Of a stretch of DNA of 64,000 bases, positions 25,949-34,605 are shown in pieces. Under the pieces are notes generated by a model, which ran no database searches, was not told the DNA's origin, and saw only the letters and a list, made by a program, of their open reading frames with translations. A program made the translations under genes and the position numbers. The stretch covers positions 1 to 64,000 of the forward strand of contig JBFHAT010000003.1 of the NCBI GenBank assembly GCA_041586155.1, written 5' to 3'. Position 1 is the first letter of the stretch, and each line of letters opens with the position of its first letter. This stretch comes from JBFGJH01 sp041586155. GTDB taxonomy: Bacteria > Actinomycetota > Acidimicrobiia > Spongiisociales > JAENVV01.

Positions 25949-28900
25949 ATGAACGATCGCGCGATTGCATACCGACGAGCACGGGCTCAGACGAACGTCC
26001 CATTCGTGAGGACGAGGGTCCACGACGCATGCGGCGTCGGCTTCATCGCCGCCCGCGGAGGCACGCCGTCGCATCGCATCATGCGGCTGGCCGTCGAATG
26101 CCTCGAGCGCCTCGACCATCGCGGAGCCCGCGCTGCCGACGGAACCGGGGACGGGGCAGGTTTGCTCACCGAAATCCCCTACCGAATCATCGAACGGGAG
26201 CTGCGCAACCGGGGAATGACTCCCCCCGCACGCGACCGTCTCGGAGTCGTGTCGGCCTTCCTCCCGCCCGGGTCAGAGGAGCAGGCCCGTCAGCTCATCG
26301 AAGGGTCGTTGCTCCACGAGCAGATCACGCTCCTCGCCTGGCGAGATGTGCCCGTCGACCGAACGGTGCTCGGCGACCGAGCGCGAGCGTCGATGCCGGT
26401 CATCCAGCAAGTCATCGTTGCGGCTCCCGCCGACGCCGTCGACGCCGAGGACTTCGAACGGCGGTTGTTCCTCGCTCGGAAGTATTGCGAACGTCAAGCC
26501 GCCACCCGCGACCTACCCGGCTTCGCCATCGCCTCGGCATCCGGCCGAACCATCGTGTACAAGGGATTGTTCGCCGCCCAACACGCAGCCGACTTCTACT
26601 GGGACCTCCGAGACACCAGCTACGAAAGCCGGTTCGCGATCTTCCACCAGCGGTACTCGACCAACACCGTGCCCGCCTGGGAAATCGCCCAACCGGCCCG
26701 GACCCTTGCGCACAACGGCGAGATCAACACCGTCCACGCAAACCGTGCCTGGATGGCGGCGCGCGAAGTCAACCCCAGCTCGCCGTTGTGGGGAACCCGG
26801 TCCATCGACCTCGTTCCGTTTCTCCAGGCCGGACAATCCGACTCGGGCAGCCTCGACAACGCATTCGAGCTGTTACTCCGGTCCGGGCGTTCGCTGACCC
26901 ACGTCAAGGAGATGCTGATCCCTCAGGCATGGGAGAACGTCGGCGACCTGCCCGGGCCGCTGCGGTCTTTCTACGAGTACCACGCGTTCCTCACGGAGCC
27001 GTGGGATGGTCCCGCCGCCATCGCCGCAACCGACGGAACCACCCTGATCGCGGCCATGGACCGCAACGGGTTGCGGCCCGCCCGATGGATGGTGAGCCCC
27101 AATGTGTTCCTCGTCGCCTCCGAGGCCGGTGTGTGCCCGGAGGAAGAAGCGCTGGCGATCGACACCGGCCAGCTCGGTCCCGGCGAAGCCGTCCACTTCG
27201 ACCCGGTGCACGACCGGCTTGTGTTCGCCGAAGACATCCTCGAGGGCCTCGCTGCCCGCCAGCCCTACGGACAGTGGATCTCCACCGAGACGCTGTACGT
27301 GCAAGATCCCTTCGACGACACCTTCGACACCCGCATCGACTTCGAACGCTTCGCCCGGGTCTTCGGATACACGCCCGAGGATCGCCGCATGGTCCTCCAG
27401 CCGATGGCCGAGGGAAAAACCCCGACCGGATCGATGGGCAATGACACGCCGCTGGCAGCGCTGTCGGAGACTCCTCGCCGTCTCAGCCACTACTTCCATC
27501 AACTGTTCGCCCAGGTGACGAACCCGCCGATGGATCCCATCAGGGAGAAGAGAGTGATGTCGCTGCGCACGTACCTCGGCAGGAGGGGATCCTTACTCGA
27601 AGAAACACCCCAGCAGGCTGCACTGATCGAAGTGTCCTCACCCGTCCTGTCGGGGGCTGAGCTCGACCGAATCGTCCGATCCGGCGACGCGCGCTTCTTC
27701 TCCTACTGGATTCCCACCGTCTACCACGCTGAGCTCGGTCCACGCCGGCTCCAAGAACGTCTCGTCGAGATCGTCGACGAGGCGGTGACCGCGGTCAAGG
27801 GGGGCGCCACGATCCTCGTGCTCTCCGACCGCGAAGTGGACGCCGAACACGTCGCCATGCCCATGCCGCTGGCCGTGTCGGCCCTGCACCACAGGCTGAT
27901 CGAAGAGGGCATCAGGCTCGACACGTCCATCGTGTGCGTCTCGGGCGAGACACAAACCGACCACGACGTTGCGGTGCTCCTCGGACTCGGCGCCTCGGCC
28001 GTGAACCCGTACCTCGCCATCGAGCTCATACAGCACATGGCGGCCGACGGCACCGTCACCGTTGGGTCGGTCGTCGCTCAAGAGAACTACCGGATGGCAC
28101 TCCAGAACGGCCTGCTGAAGATCATGTCGAAGATGGGAATCTGCACACTGAGCTCATACCGGGGGAGCGAACTGTTCGAAGTCGTCGGTCTCGGCGACGA
28201 CCTCGTCTCCACCGCATTCCGATTCTGCGCCCGCCGAACCAGCGGCATCGGCTTCGAGACTCTGGCGCAGCAGGGCCTCGACCTGCACGGGCTCTGGGAG
28301 GAAGGCGAGGAAGGGGTCGGCGGCTTCTACAAGTACCGGCGCGGGGGCTCCGTGCACGTCACCAGTCCTTCGGTCGTCCTCGCACTACAGAAAGCCGTCC
28401 GGTCGGGCCAGCGAGCCGAATGGGATGCGTACGTCAAAGCCATCGAAGACCGCCCCGCCTCCCAACTGCGGGACCTGTTGGTGTTCAAGGAGCGGCGGCC
28501 CGTGCCCGTCCACGAAGTCGAGCCCCCCGAGCGCATCATGCGGAGATTTGTCACCGCAGCGATGTCGCTCGGTGCGTTGTCGCGGGAAGCTCACACCGCG
28601 TTGGCCGAGGCGATGTCCCTCATCGGCGGGCTGTCCAACTCGGGCGAAGGAGGCGAAGATCCAGGCCGCTACGACACGCCCCGCAACTCGGACATCAAAC
28701 AAGTGGCTTCGGGGCGCTTCGGAGTGACGCCCGGGTATCTCGCATCAGCCGAGGAATTCCAGATCAAGATGGCACAAGGCTCGAAGCCCGGCGAAGGAGG
28801 ACAGCTTCCGGGACACAAGGTGACCGACGAGATCGCCTGGCTCCGCCACACCGAACCCGGCGTGTCGCTCATCTCTCCACCACCCCACCACGACATCTAT

Positions 28901-30406
28901 TCGATCGAGGATCTCGCCCAGCTGATCTACGACCTCAAAGCCTTCAAGCCCACCGCCCGGGTGTCCGTCAAGCTCGTCTCGGAACCCGGTGTGGGGACGA
29001 TCGCAGTGGGAGTCGCCAAAGCACAAGCCGACGCGATCACGATCTCCGGCAATGATGGAGGAACCGGAGCGTCGCCGCTGACCTCCATCAAACATGCCGG
29101 CTCGCCCTGGGAACTCGGACTGGCCGAAGCGCACCAGGTGCTGCTCGCCAACGGCCTCCGCTCGCGCGTCGCCCTCGAAACCGACGGAGGCATGCGCACC
29201 GGTCGCGATGTGGTCGTGGCCGCGCTGCTTGGAGCCGAGCGCTTCGGATTCGGCACCCTTCCCCTCCTCGCCCTCGGCTGCAAGATGGTGCGCCAATGCC
29301 ACGAGAACACGTGCCCCGTGGGGATCGCCACCCAACGTGAAGACCTCAGGGCCAAATTCTCCGGAGCCCCCGACCAGATCGTCCAGCTGTTCCGGCTCCT
29401 CGCCGAAGAAGTGCGAACCCACCTGGCTGCGCTGGGAGCCCGCTCCATCGAAGAGATCGTCGGGCGAGCCGACCTCCTCGAACCCGCACAGCCCGACCAT
29501 CCGATGGCCGGCTCCCTTGCCGCCGCACTCGTCAGGGCCGAAGGACGCCGCCGGCACCCCGGATACATCAAAGTGGAACGCTCGCCGCTGTCCCATCTGC
29601 TCGCGGGCCACGTGAGAGGTGCCCTCGACGACGGCCGCCGAGTAGACGTCGCCTATCCCATCACCAACGGAGACCGAACGATCGGCGCCACTGTCTCTGG
29701 GCTCATCGCCACCCGCCACGGCGACCTGGGGCTTCCGGCAGACAGCGTCAGAATCCGACTCGCTGGCACCGCGGGGCAGAGCCTCGGCGCCTTCCTCGCC
29801 GAAGGCGTGTCCATACACCTCGACGGGCCCGCCAACGACTACGTCGGCAAAGGGATGGGAGGAGGATCCGTCGTCGTCGTACCCGCCCGCCCCAACCCCG
29901 AGCGGATCCCCCAAGCCGCCGGCAACGCCGTTCTCTACGGCGCAACCGGAGGCACCGTGCACCTGGCGGGCCGCGTCGGCCAGCGCTTCGCAGTCCGCAA
30001 CAGCGGAGCCGTGGCCGTCGTCGAAGGCATCTCCGACCACGGGTGCGAATACATGACCGGAGGCATCGCCGTGGTGATCGGGCCAGTCGGTAGGAACTTC
30101 GCTGCAGGAATGACCGGCGGAACCGCCTACGTGTGGGACCCCGGCGTTCGCCTCAACGCTCTCGTGGCCGAATCAGCACCCTCGATGCAACGACTCTCGG
30201 AAGCCGACGAGGCCATCGTGAGCGCCCTCCTCGCGTCGCACCTCGAACTCACCGACAGCCCCACCGCTCGCATGATCATCGACGACTGGGATCGGCAGCG
30301 ACGGCGGTTCTGGGCAGTCGCCGCCCGAACCAGCGAACGAGTCGACGAACGACCATGGAGAGCGATCGCCGGCGTCGCGGAACAAAGCGGCCACCGAACG
30401 CGTTGA
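25949..30406 (+). CDS. gltB: Glutamate synthase large subunit
   Basis: 1485 residues, normal for the family, with GGAGGA Shine-Dalgarno before ATG 25949 and a TAGAGT hexamer about 21 nt upstream of it. The class II amidotransferase domain has its nucleophile at Cys28 (VHDACGVGF), so a 27-residue propeptide should be removed. The FMN domain shows SGNDGGTGASPLTSIKHAG. Three cysteines for the 3Fe-4S cluster lie in CKMVRQCHENTCPVG. The C-terminal GXGXG domain includes GKGMGGGSVVVVP. The enzyme makes glutamate from glutamine and 2-oxoglutarate. No gltD (small, electron-entry subunit) gene is in this window. Confidence 0.95.
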   Translation: MNDRAIAYRRARAQTNVPFVRTRVHDACGVGFIAARGGTPSHRIMRLAVECLERLDHRGARAADGTGDGAGLLTEIPYRIIERELRNRGMTPPARDRLGVVSAFLPPGSEEQARQLIEGSLLHEQITLLAWRDVPVDRTVLGDRARASMPVIQQVIVAAPADAVDAEDFERRLFLARKYCERQAATRDLPGFAIASASGRTIVYKGLFAAQHAADFYWDLRDTSYESRFAIFHQRYSTNTVPAWEIAQPARTLAHNGEINTVHANRAWMAAREVNPSSPLWGTRSIDLVPFLQAGQSDSGSLDNAFELLLRSGRSLTHVKEMLIPQAWENVGDLPGPLRSFYEYHAFLTEPWDGPAAIAATDGTTLIAAMDRNGLRPARWMVSPNVFLVASEAGVCPEEEALAIDTGQLGPGEAVHFDPVHDRLVFAEDILEGLAARQPYGQWISTETLYVQDPFDDTFDTRIDFERFARVFGYTPEDRRMVLQPMAEGKTPTGSMGNDTPLAALSETPRRLSHYFHQLFAQVTNPPMDPIREKRVMSLRTYLGRRGSLLEETPQQAALIEVSSPVLSGAELDRIVRSGDARFFSYWIPTVYHAELGPRRLQERLVEIVDEAVTAVKGGATILVLSDREVDAEHVAMPMPLAVSALHHRLIEEGIRLDTSIVCVSGETQTDHDVAVLLGLGASAVNPYLAIELIQHMAADGTVTVGSVVAQENYRMALQNGLLKIMSKMGICTLSSYRGSELFEVVGLGDDLVSTAFRFCARRTSGIGFETLAQQGLDLHGLWEEGEEGVGGFYKYRRGGSVHVTSPSVVLALQKAVRSGQRAEWDAYVKAIEDRPASQLRDLLVFKERRPVPVHEVEPPERIMRRFVTAAMSLGALSREAHTALAEAMSLIGGLSNSGEGGEDPGRYDTPRNSDIKQVASGRFGVTPGYLASAEEFQIKMAQGSKPGEGGQLPGHKVTDEIAWLRHTEPGVSLISPPPHHDIYSIEDLAQLIYDLKAFKPTARVSVKLVSEPGVGTIAVGVAKAQADAITISGNDGGTGASPLTSIKHAGSPWELGLAEAHQVLLANGLRSRVALETDGGMRTGRDVVVAALLGAERFGFGTLPLLALGCKMVRQCHENTCPVGIATQREDLRAKFSGAPDQIVQLFRLLAEEVRTHLAALGARSIEEIVGRADLLEPAQPDHPMAGSLAAALVRAEGRRRHPGYIKVERSPLSHLLAGHVRGALDDGRRVDVAYPITNGDRTIGATVSGLIATRHGDLGLPADSVRIRLAGTAGQSLGAFLAEGVSIHLDGPANDYVGKGMGGGSVVVVPARPNPERIPQAAGNAVLYGATGGTVHLAGRVGQRFAVRNSGAVAVVEGISDHGCEYMTGGIAVVIGPVGRNFAAGMTGGTAYVWDPGVRLNALVAESAPSMQRLSEADEAIVSALLASHLELTDSPTARMIIDDWDRQRRRFWAVAARTSERVDERPWRAIAGVAEQSGHRTR

Positions 30407-30417
30407 TCAAACCATCT

Positions 30418-30473
30418 GGTGCATTGGGGGTAACTTCGGTCTTCCCCACTTCCAACGGTGCCCCCAATGCACC
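30418..30473. repeat. 13-bp perfect inverted repeat downstream of gltB
   Basis: GGTGCATTGGGGG (30418-30430) and its exact complement CCCCCAATGCACC (30461-30473) enclose a 30-nt loop. It begins 12 nt after the gltB stop. It could fold as a strong RNA stem at the end of the gltB mRNA, but there is no T-run for a standard terminator. The right arm touches the first copy of the 60-bp repeat. Nothing in the 300-bp gap 30407-30706 looks like a gene. Confidence 0.75.
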
Positions 30474-30531
30474 GGCGTGCTCGCTGAAGCGAGCACGTTT
30501 GAGAATCCTTCGGATTCTCATGCGTGTGTTG
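30472..30531. repeat. 60-bp two-hairpin repeat, copy A
   Basis: Contains two back-to-back hairpins. The first is GTGCTCGC-TGAA-GCGAGCAC (8-bp perfect stem). The second is GAGAATCC-TTC-GGATTCTC (8-bp perfect stem). The unit ends in ATGCGTGTGTTG. It matches copy B at 30551-30610 in 56 of 60 positions by hand count. Copies start 79 nt apart. Confidence 0.85.
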
Positions 30532-30550
30532 GTAGGGGCCGTCTTCTGGT

Positions 30551-30610
30551 CCGGCGTGTTCGCTGAAGCGAGTGCGTTTGAGAGTCCTTCGGATTCTCAT
30601 GCGTGTGTTG
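30551..30610. repeat. 60-bp two-hairpin repeat, copy B
   Basis: Second copy of the unit at 30472. The four differences are all transitions and all fall in the stems. The first stem becomes GTGTTCGC/GCGAGTGC and the second GAGAGTCC/GGATTCTC. Each changed pair becomes G-U in RNA, so the hairpins can still form. It lies about 100 bp upstream of the sufB start. Confidence 0.85.
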
Positions 30611-30706
30611 ATGGCGGCCCGAGATCCTCGATCACGCCGTACCGGCTTGTTCTGGTCGGGTTGGGTCGGTGATACGATATGAATTCGAGAACGAAGGTGA
30701 AACCTC

Positions 30707-32119
30707 ATGGCGACCGTTGACATCGACCTCGGTGCTTATCAGCTCGGTTGGCACGACTCGGAAGAGGATTACGTGTTCAAGCCCCAGAAGGGCTTGAACG
30801 AAGACATCATCCGCGAGATGTCGCGGATCAAGAGCGAACCCGAATGGATGCTCGCGTTCCGGCTCAAGGCCTACCAGCGCTTCCTGCGCAAGCCCATTCC
30901 GACGTGGGGTGGTGGCGGAGCCCTGCAGGAGATCGACTTCGACGACATCTACTACTACGTCAAGCCCACCGACGGTCAAGCCAAGGACTGGGACATGGTG
31001 CCCGAGTCCATCAAGGACACGTACGAGAAGCTCGGCATTCCCGAGGCAGAGCGCAAATACCTCGCCGGCGTCACCGCCCAATACGAATCGGAAGTCGTCT
31101 ATCACCGGAACCGTGAAGACCTCGAGGCGCTTGGAGTGCTGTTCTGCGACATTGACACCGCCGTACGCGATTACCCCGAGATCGTCCAGGAATACTTCGG
31201 AACCATCATCCCTCCGAACGACAACAAGTTCGCCGCGCTCAACAGCGCGGTGTGGTCGGGAGGATCCTTCATCTACGTGCCGCCAGGGGTCCACGTCGAT
31301 CAGCCACTGCAAGCGTACTTCCGGATCAACGCCCAGAACATGGGCCAGTTCGAGCGCACGCTCATCATCGTCGACGAGGACGCCTTCGTGCATTATGTCG
31401 AGGGATGCAGCGCCCCGGTGTACTCGTCGGACTCGCTTCACTCCGCCGTCGTGGAGATCGTCGTCAAGCGCGGAGGGCGCTGCCGGTACACCACGATCCA
31501 GAACTGGTCGAACAACGTCTACAACCTCGTCACCAAACGCGCCGCCACCTACGCCAACGCCACAATGGAATGGATCGACGGAAACCTCGGCTCCAAGCTC
31601 ACCATGAAATACCCGGCAGTGTGGATGCTCGAACCGGGCGCCCACGGCGAAGTGCTCTCGATCGCATTCGCCGGCGAAGGGCAGCATCAAGATGCCGGCG
31701 CCAAGATGGTGCACGCCGCGCCCAACACCACCTCCACCATCGTGTCCAAATCGATCAGCAAAGGTGGGGGACGCGCCGGCTACCGAGGCCTCGTACGAGT
31801 CGAGCCCGGAGCGGAGCACGTCAAGTCGTTCGTGCGCTGCGACGCCCTCATCCTCGACGAGAACTCCAGGTCCGACACCTATCCGTACATGGAGATCGAG
31901 GAAAACGACGCTGAGATCGGACACGAAGCGAGCGTCTCTAAAGTCGGCGAGGACCAGCTCTTCTATCTGATGAGTCGCGGCCTTTCCGAAGACCAAGCCA
32001 CGTCGATGGTCGTCGCCGGATTCATCGAGCCGATCGTCAAAGAGCTGCCCATGGAGTACGCCGTCGAGATGAACAGGCTCATCGAGCTCAACATGGCGGA
32101 AGCCGGCGCAGTCGGCTGA
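30707..32119 (+). CDS. sufB: Fe-S cluster assembly scaffold subunit SufB
   Basis: 470 residues with AAGGTGA Shine-Dalgarno before ATG 30707. Family features include EPEWMLAFRLKAYQ, GVHVDQPLQAYFRIN, VHYVEGCSAPVY, the QNWSNNVYNLVTKRA stretch and SDTYPYMEIEE. SufB forms SufB-SufC2-SufD complexes that build and hand over Fe-S clusters in the cytosol. In most actinobacteria sufB, sufD and sufC are adjacent. Here four unrelated genes, two of them on the other strand, separate sufB from sufD. The hairpin repeats lie just upstream. The 77 bp to the convergent PAP2 gene hold nothing evident. Confidence 0.95.
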   Translation: MATVDIDLGAYQLGWHDSEEDYVFKPQKGLNEDIIREMSRIKSEPEWMLAFRLKAYQRFLRKPIPTWGGGGALQEIDFDDIYYYVKPTDGQAKDWDMVPESIKDTYEKLGIPEAERKYLAGVTAQYESEVVYHRNREDLEALGVLFCDIDTAVRDYPEIVQEYFGTIIPPNDNKFAALNSAVWSGGSFIYVPPGVHVDQPLQAYFRINAQNMGQFERTLIIVDEDAFVHYVEGCSAPVYSSDSLHSAVVEIVVKRGGRCRYTTIQNWSNNVYNLVTKRAATYANATMEWIDGNLGSKLTMKYPAVWMLEPGAHGEVLSIAFAGEGQHQDAGAKMVHAAPNTTSTIVSKSISKGGGRAGYRGLVRVEPGAEHVKSFVRCDALILDENSRSDTYPYMEIEENDAEIGHEASVSKVGEDQLFYLMSRGLSEDQATSMVVAGFIEPIVKELPMEYAVEMNRLIELNMAEAGAVG

Positions 32120-32196
32120 TCTGCCGCCCCTCGCGGGCATCCTACGAAGCCAGAGCCGATACGGCTGAGGACGGCACGTGTGCAACATCGGCCCGA

Positions 32197-32724
32197 TCAT
32201 CCACGGCGGGTGAAGCGCCGTCCCAGCCACAGCCACAGCCAGCCCAAGCCGAGGCCGGCGGTCACGTCAGTGATCCAATGGACCCCCAACAGGACCCGCG
32301 TTGCCCCGACGACCGGACCCACGGCATAGGAAGCCGCCCGTACGCCACGAGGCGCGCCGACGGCGGCGGTCACTGCCGGCCAGACCGCCGCGGCCGTTGT
32401 CGTATGTCCGCTCGGAAACGACGAGCCGGCGAAATGAGAATGATGGGGCCCCGATGGCCTCCGGCGGCGAGCGAGCAGCTTGATGCCGTTGTGCAGCAGG
32501 TTCTGCCCGGCCACGATGACCAGCAGGCGTTGCGTTCCCGCCCAGCCCCCCGTCCTCAGCCGGTTGATGGTGGCAGCCGCCAAACCGGCGACGACCGCGC
32601 TCTCGGTCCCACCCGCCTGGGTGACGGCACGAAGCATCGGGATGTGACGTGCCTCGACGTTCTGCGCCGCCCAAGCGGCCGCTGCGTCGTCGATCTGATC
32701 GAGGACCGTCAGCACGTTGGTCAC
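32197..32724 (-). CDS. PAP2-family membrane phosphatase
   Basis: About 175 residues from GTG 32724 (TTG 32730 is an alternative; the frame upstream lies inside the sigma gene). All three phosphatase motifs are present: KLLARRRRP, SSFPSGH, and RVLLGVHWITD. Three or four hydrophobic helices surround them. Such enzymes dephosphorylate lipid phosphates such as phosphatidic acid or undecaprenyl pyrophosphate at the outer face of the membrane. The gene follows the sigma factor by about 40 nt and is probably co-transcribed. Specific substrate unknown. Confidence 0.85.
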   Translation of the reverse strand: MTNVLTVLDQIDDAAAAWAAQNVEARHIPMLRAVTQAGGTESAVVAGLAAATINRLRTGGWAGTQRLLVIVAGQNLLHNGIKLLARRRRPSGPHHSHFAGSSFPSGHTTTAAAVWPAVTAAVGAPRGVRAASYAVGPVVGATRVLLGVHWITDVTAGLGLGWLWLWLGRRFTRRG

Positions 32725-32764
32725 TGCCAACGAGGTGGCGCGGCCGACGGTTCGGGCCTGTCGC

Positions 32765-33697
32765 CTACAGCAGGCTCTCCAACTCGACGGCGGAACTCGG
32801 ATGACGCAACTTGGCGAGCGCCCGACCCTCGATCTGACGTACCCGCTCACGGGTGAGGTTGAACATCTTCCCAACGTCGGACAACGTCCTTGGATCCGAC
32901 CCGTCGAGACCGAAGCGGAGGAGAACAACCTGCTTCTCCATCTCCTCCAGCAGGCCTAGCGCGTCCAAGAGATGCTGGCGCCGCAACACCTCGGCCGCGT
33001 GGATGAACGGATCCGGCATGCGCTCGTCCTCGACGAAGTCCTGAAGCTCGGCGTCACCGTCTTCGCCGACCGGACGATCGAGCGAGACCGTATCCGATGG
33101 TGCATTCAGCGCCGCGTTGACCTTGTCGATGTCGAGGCCGCTGGCGTCGGCGATCTCTGTCCTCGTCGGAGACCTCCGAAGCTCTTCGGCCAGCAGCTGC
33201 TCTGTCTCCTGCACCGTCCGGACCACATCCACCATGTGGACCGGCAGCCGGATCGTCCTGGCCTGGTTGCCGAGGCCCCGGGTGATCGCCTGCCTGATCC
33301 ACCACGTTGCGTACGTCGAGAACTTGAAACCCTTGCGCCAATCGAACTTCTCGACTGCCCGGATCAAGCCGAGGTTGCCTTCCTGAATCAGGTCGAGAAG
33401 ATCGAGCCCCCTACCCGAATAGCGCTTGGCGATCGAGATGACCAAGCGCAGGTTGGAACGAATGAACGCCATCTTTGCTTCTTCGCCCTGATGGACGAGG
33501 CGATACAGCTTGGCTCGATCGGTGGGGGTGAGCTTCTCGCCCGATTCCAGCTTGGCCTGAGCTCGCCGGCCGCGCTCCATCGAGCGAGCCAACCGCACTT
33601 CGTCCTCTGCAGTGAGCAGGGTGTGCCCCGAGACTCGCTCCAGATAGAGGCCCACCGTGTCTGATACGGATGCCGATTCACGTCGCCGTGTGGCCAC
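32765..33697 (-). CDS. RNA polymerase sigma factor, sigma-70 family (RpoD-like, no region 1.1)
   Basis: 310 residues from GTG 33697, set by the AGGGGAG Shine-Dalgarno 5 nt upstream; the longer frame to 33826 has no support. Region 1.2 (DTVGLYLERVSGHTLLTAED), region 2 (DLIQEGNLGLIRAVEKFD, FKFSTYATWWIRQAITR), region 3 and region 4 (LSDVGKMFNLTRERVRQIE) are complete. Missing region 1.1 and the small size fit group 2 or a compact primary sigma of actinobacteria (HrdB/SigB type). Which of these cannot be decided here. A possible promoter TTGCTC-N17-TTACGT lies upstream on the minus strand, weakly supported. Confidence 0.92.
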   Translation of the reverse strand: MATRRRESASVSDTVGLYLERVSGHTLLTAEDEVRLARSMERGRRAQAKLESGEKLTPTDRAKLYRLVHQGEEAKMAFIRSNLRLVISIAKRYSGRGLDLLDLIQEGNLGLIRAVEKFDWRKGFKFSTYATWWIRQAITRGLGNQARTIRLPVHMVDVVRTVQETEQLLAEELRRSPTRTEIADASGLDIDKVNAALNAPSDTVSLDRPVGEDGDAELQDFVEDERMPDPFIHAAEVLRRQHLLDALGLLEEMEKQVVLLRFGLDGSDPRTLSDVGKMFNLTRERVRQIEGRALAKLRHPSSAVELESLL

Positions 33698-33868
33698 TTG
33701 CTCCCCTTTTAAACTGTCGGTGATCCAACCCGCGACTGGCAACGTAACATCGCTCCGGCACAACGAGCAACGGAAAAACGATGTGGTAGCGGTTCCACCA
33801 GTGGATTCCGTGAGAAATTTTGGCAATACGCCGTCTACCTCTCGCTGCGTGTTCAGAACTCACGAATA

Positions 33869-34594
33869 GTGGGCGAATCGGTCGTTGCGTCGTCGGCTGC
33901 CAAGCTGACTCCCGTGGACCGCCGGATCCGACTGCTGAACGAACGCCTCATTGGATGTCGGCGCTGCCCGAGACTGGTCGAATGGCGGCAGGCTGCAGCG
34001 CTCTCGCCACCTGCCCGGTACCGCGCCGAGCCGTATTGGGCTCGACCCGTACCCGGGTTCGGCGACGAGCGCGGCCCCGTCCTGATCGTGGGCCTCGCTC
34101 CGGCCGCCCACGGTGCCAACCGGACCGGGCGCATGTTCACGGGTGATCGCTCGGGCGATTGGCTCTTCTCGGCGCTGGCGGAAGTGGGGCTCGCCAACCA
34201 ACCCGAGTCGACCGATGTCGGCGATGGCCTGACGCTGGAGGGCGCCTATGTGACGGCGTCGGTCCGATGCGCGCCGCCTCAGAACCGGCCTACTGCGGAC
34301 GAGCGAGACAACTGCCGGCCCTGGTTGGAGGAGGAATTCGACCTCATCGACCCCAAGGTGGTTCTGTGTCTCGGCGGATTCGCATTCGACCAGACGCTTC
34401 GGCTCCTGGGCGAGAGAGGAGCACCCTTGCCACGCCCTCGCCCGCGGTTCGGCCACGGCATCGAACTAGAACTCGGTGAGCCGTGGCCGGTGGTAGTCGC
34501 CTCGTACCATCCATCGCAGCAGAACACCTTCACCGGTCGACTCACCCGCCAAATGACGGTCGAGGTGTTGCGTCAGACGATGCGGCATCGGTAG
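33869..34594 (+). CDS. Family 5 uracil-DNA glycosylase (UDGb-like)
   Basis: 241 residues from GTG 33869. Motif A is GLAPAAHGANRTG, which has Ala where other families carry a catalytic Asp or Asn; this is the mark of family 5. The four Fe-S cysteines are visible as GCRRCPRL, SVRCAPPQNRPT and DNC. The C-terminal motif is SYHPSQQNTFTGRL. The enzyme removes uracil and other deaminated bases from DNA. No clear Shine-Dalgarno; an internal GTG ~15 codons later is possible. Divergent from the sigma gene across a 171-bp intergenic region. Confidence 0.88.
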   Translation: MGESVVASSAAKLTPVDRRIRLLNERLIGCRRCPRLVEWRQAAALSPPARYRAEPYWARPVPGFGDERGPVLIVGLAPAAHGANRTGRMFTGDRSGDWLFSALAEVGLANQPESTDVGDGLTLEGAYVTASVRCAPPQNRPTADERDNCRPWLEEEFDLIDPKVVLCLGGFAFDQTLRLLGERGAPLPRPRPRFGHGIELELGEPWPVVVASYHPSQQNTFTGRLTRQMTVEVLRQTMRHR

Positions 34595-34597
34595 CGT
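34568..34597 (+). promoter_or_regulatory. Putative promoter of metZ
   Basis: TTGCGT (34568-34573) and TAGCGT (34592-34597) are 18 bp apart, and the ATG follows the -10 box by 8 nt. The -10 box includes the stop codon of the glycosylase gene. Placement implies a leaderless or near-leaderless mRNA. Confidence 0.5.
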
Positions 34598-34605
34598 GCC
34601 GCGCC

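Noticed and set aside
28745..30040. Minus-strand frame of 431 codons within gltB
   Set aside because: Shadow of the glutamate synthase gene; no independent support.
30632..32236. Minus-strand frame of 534 codons
   Set aside because: Fully antisense to sufB and rich in Val/Asp/His/Gly as expected of a mirrored gene.
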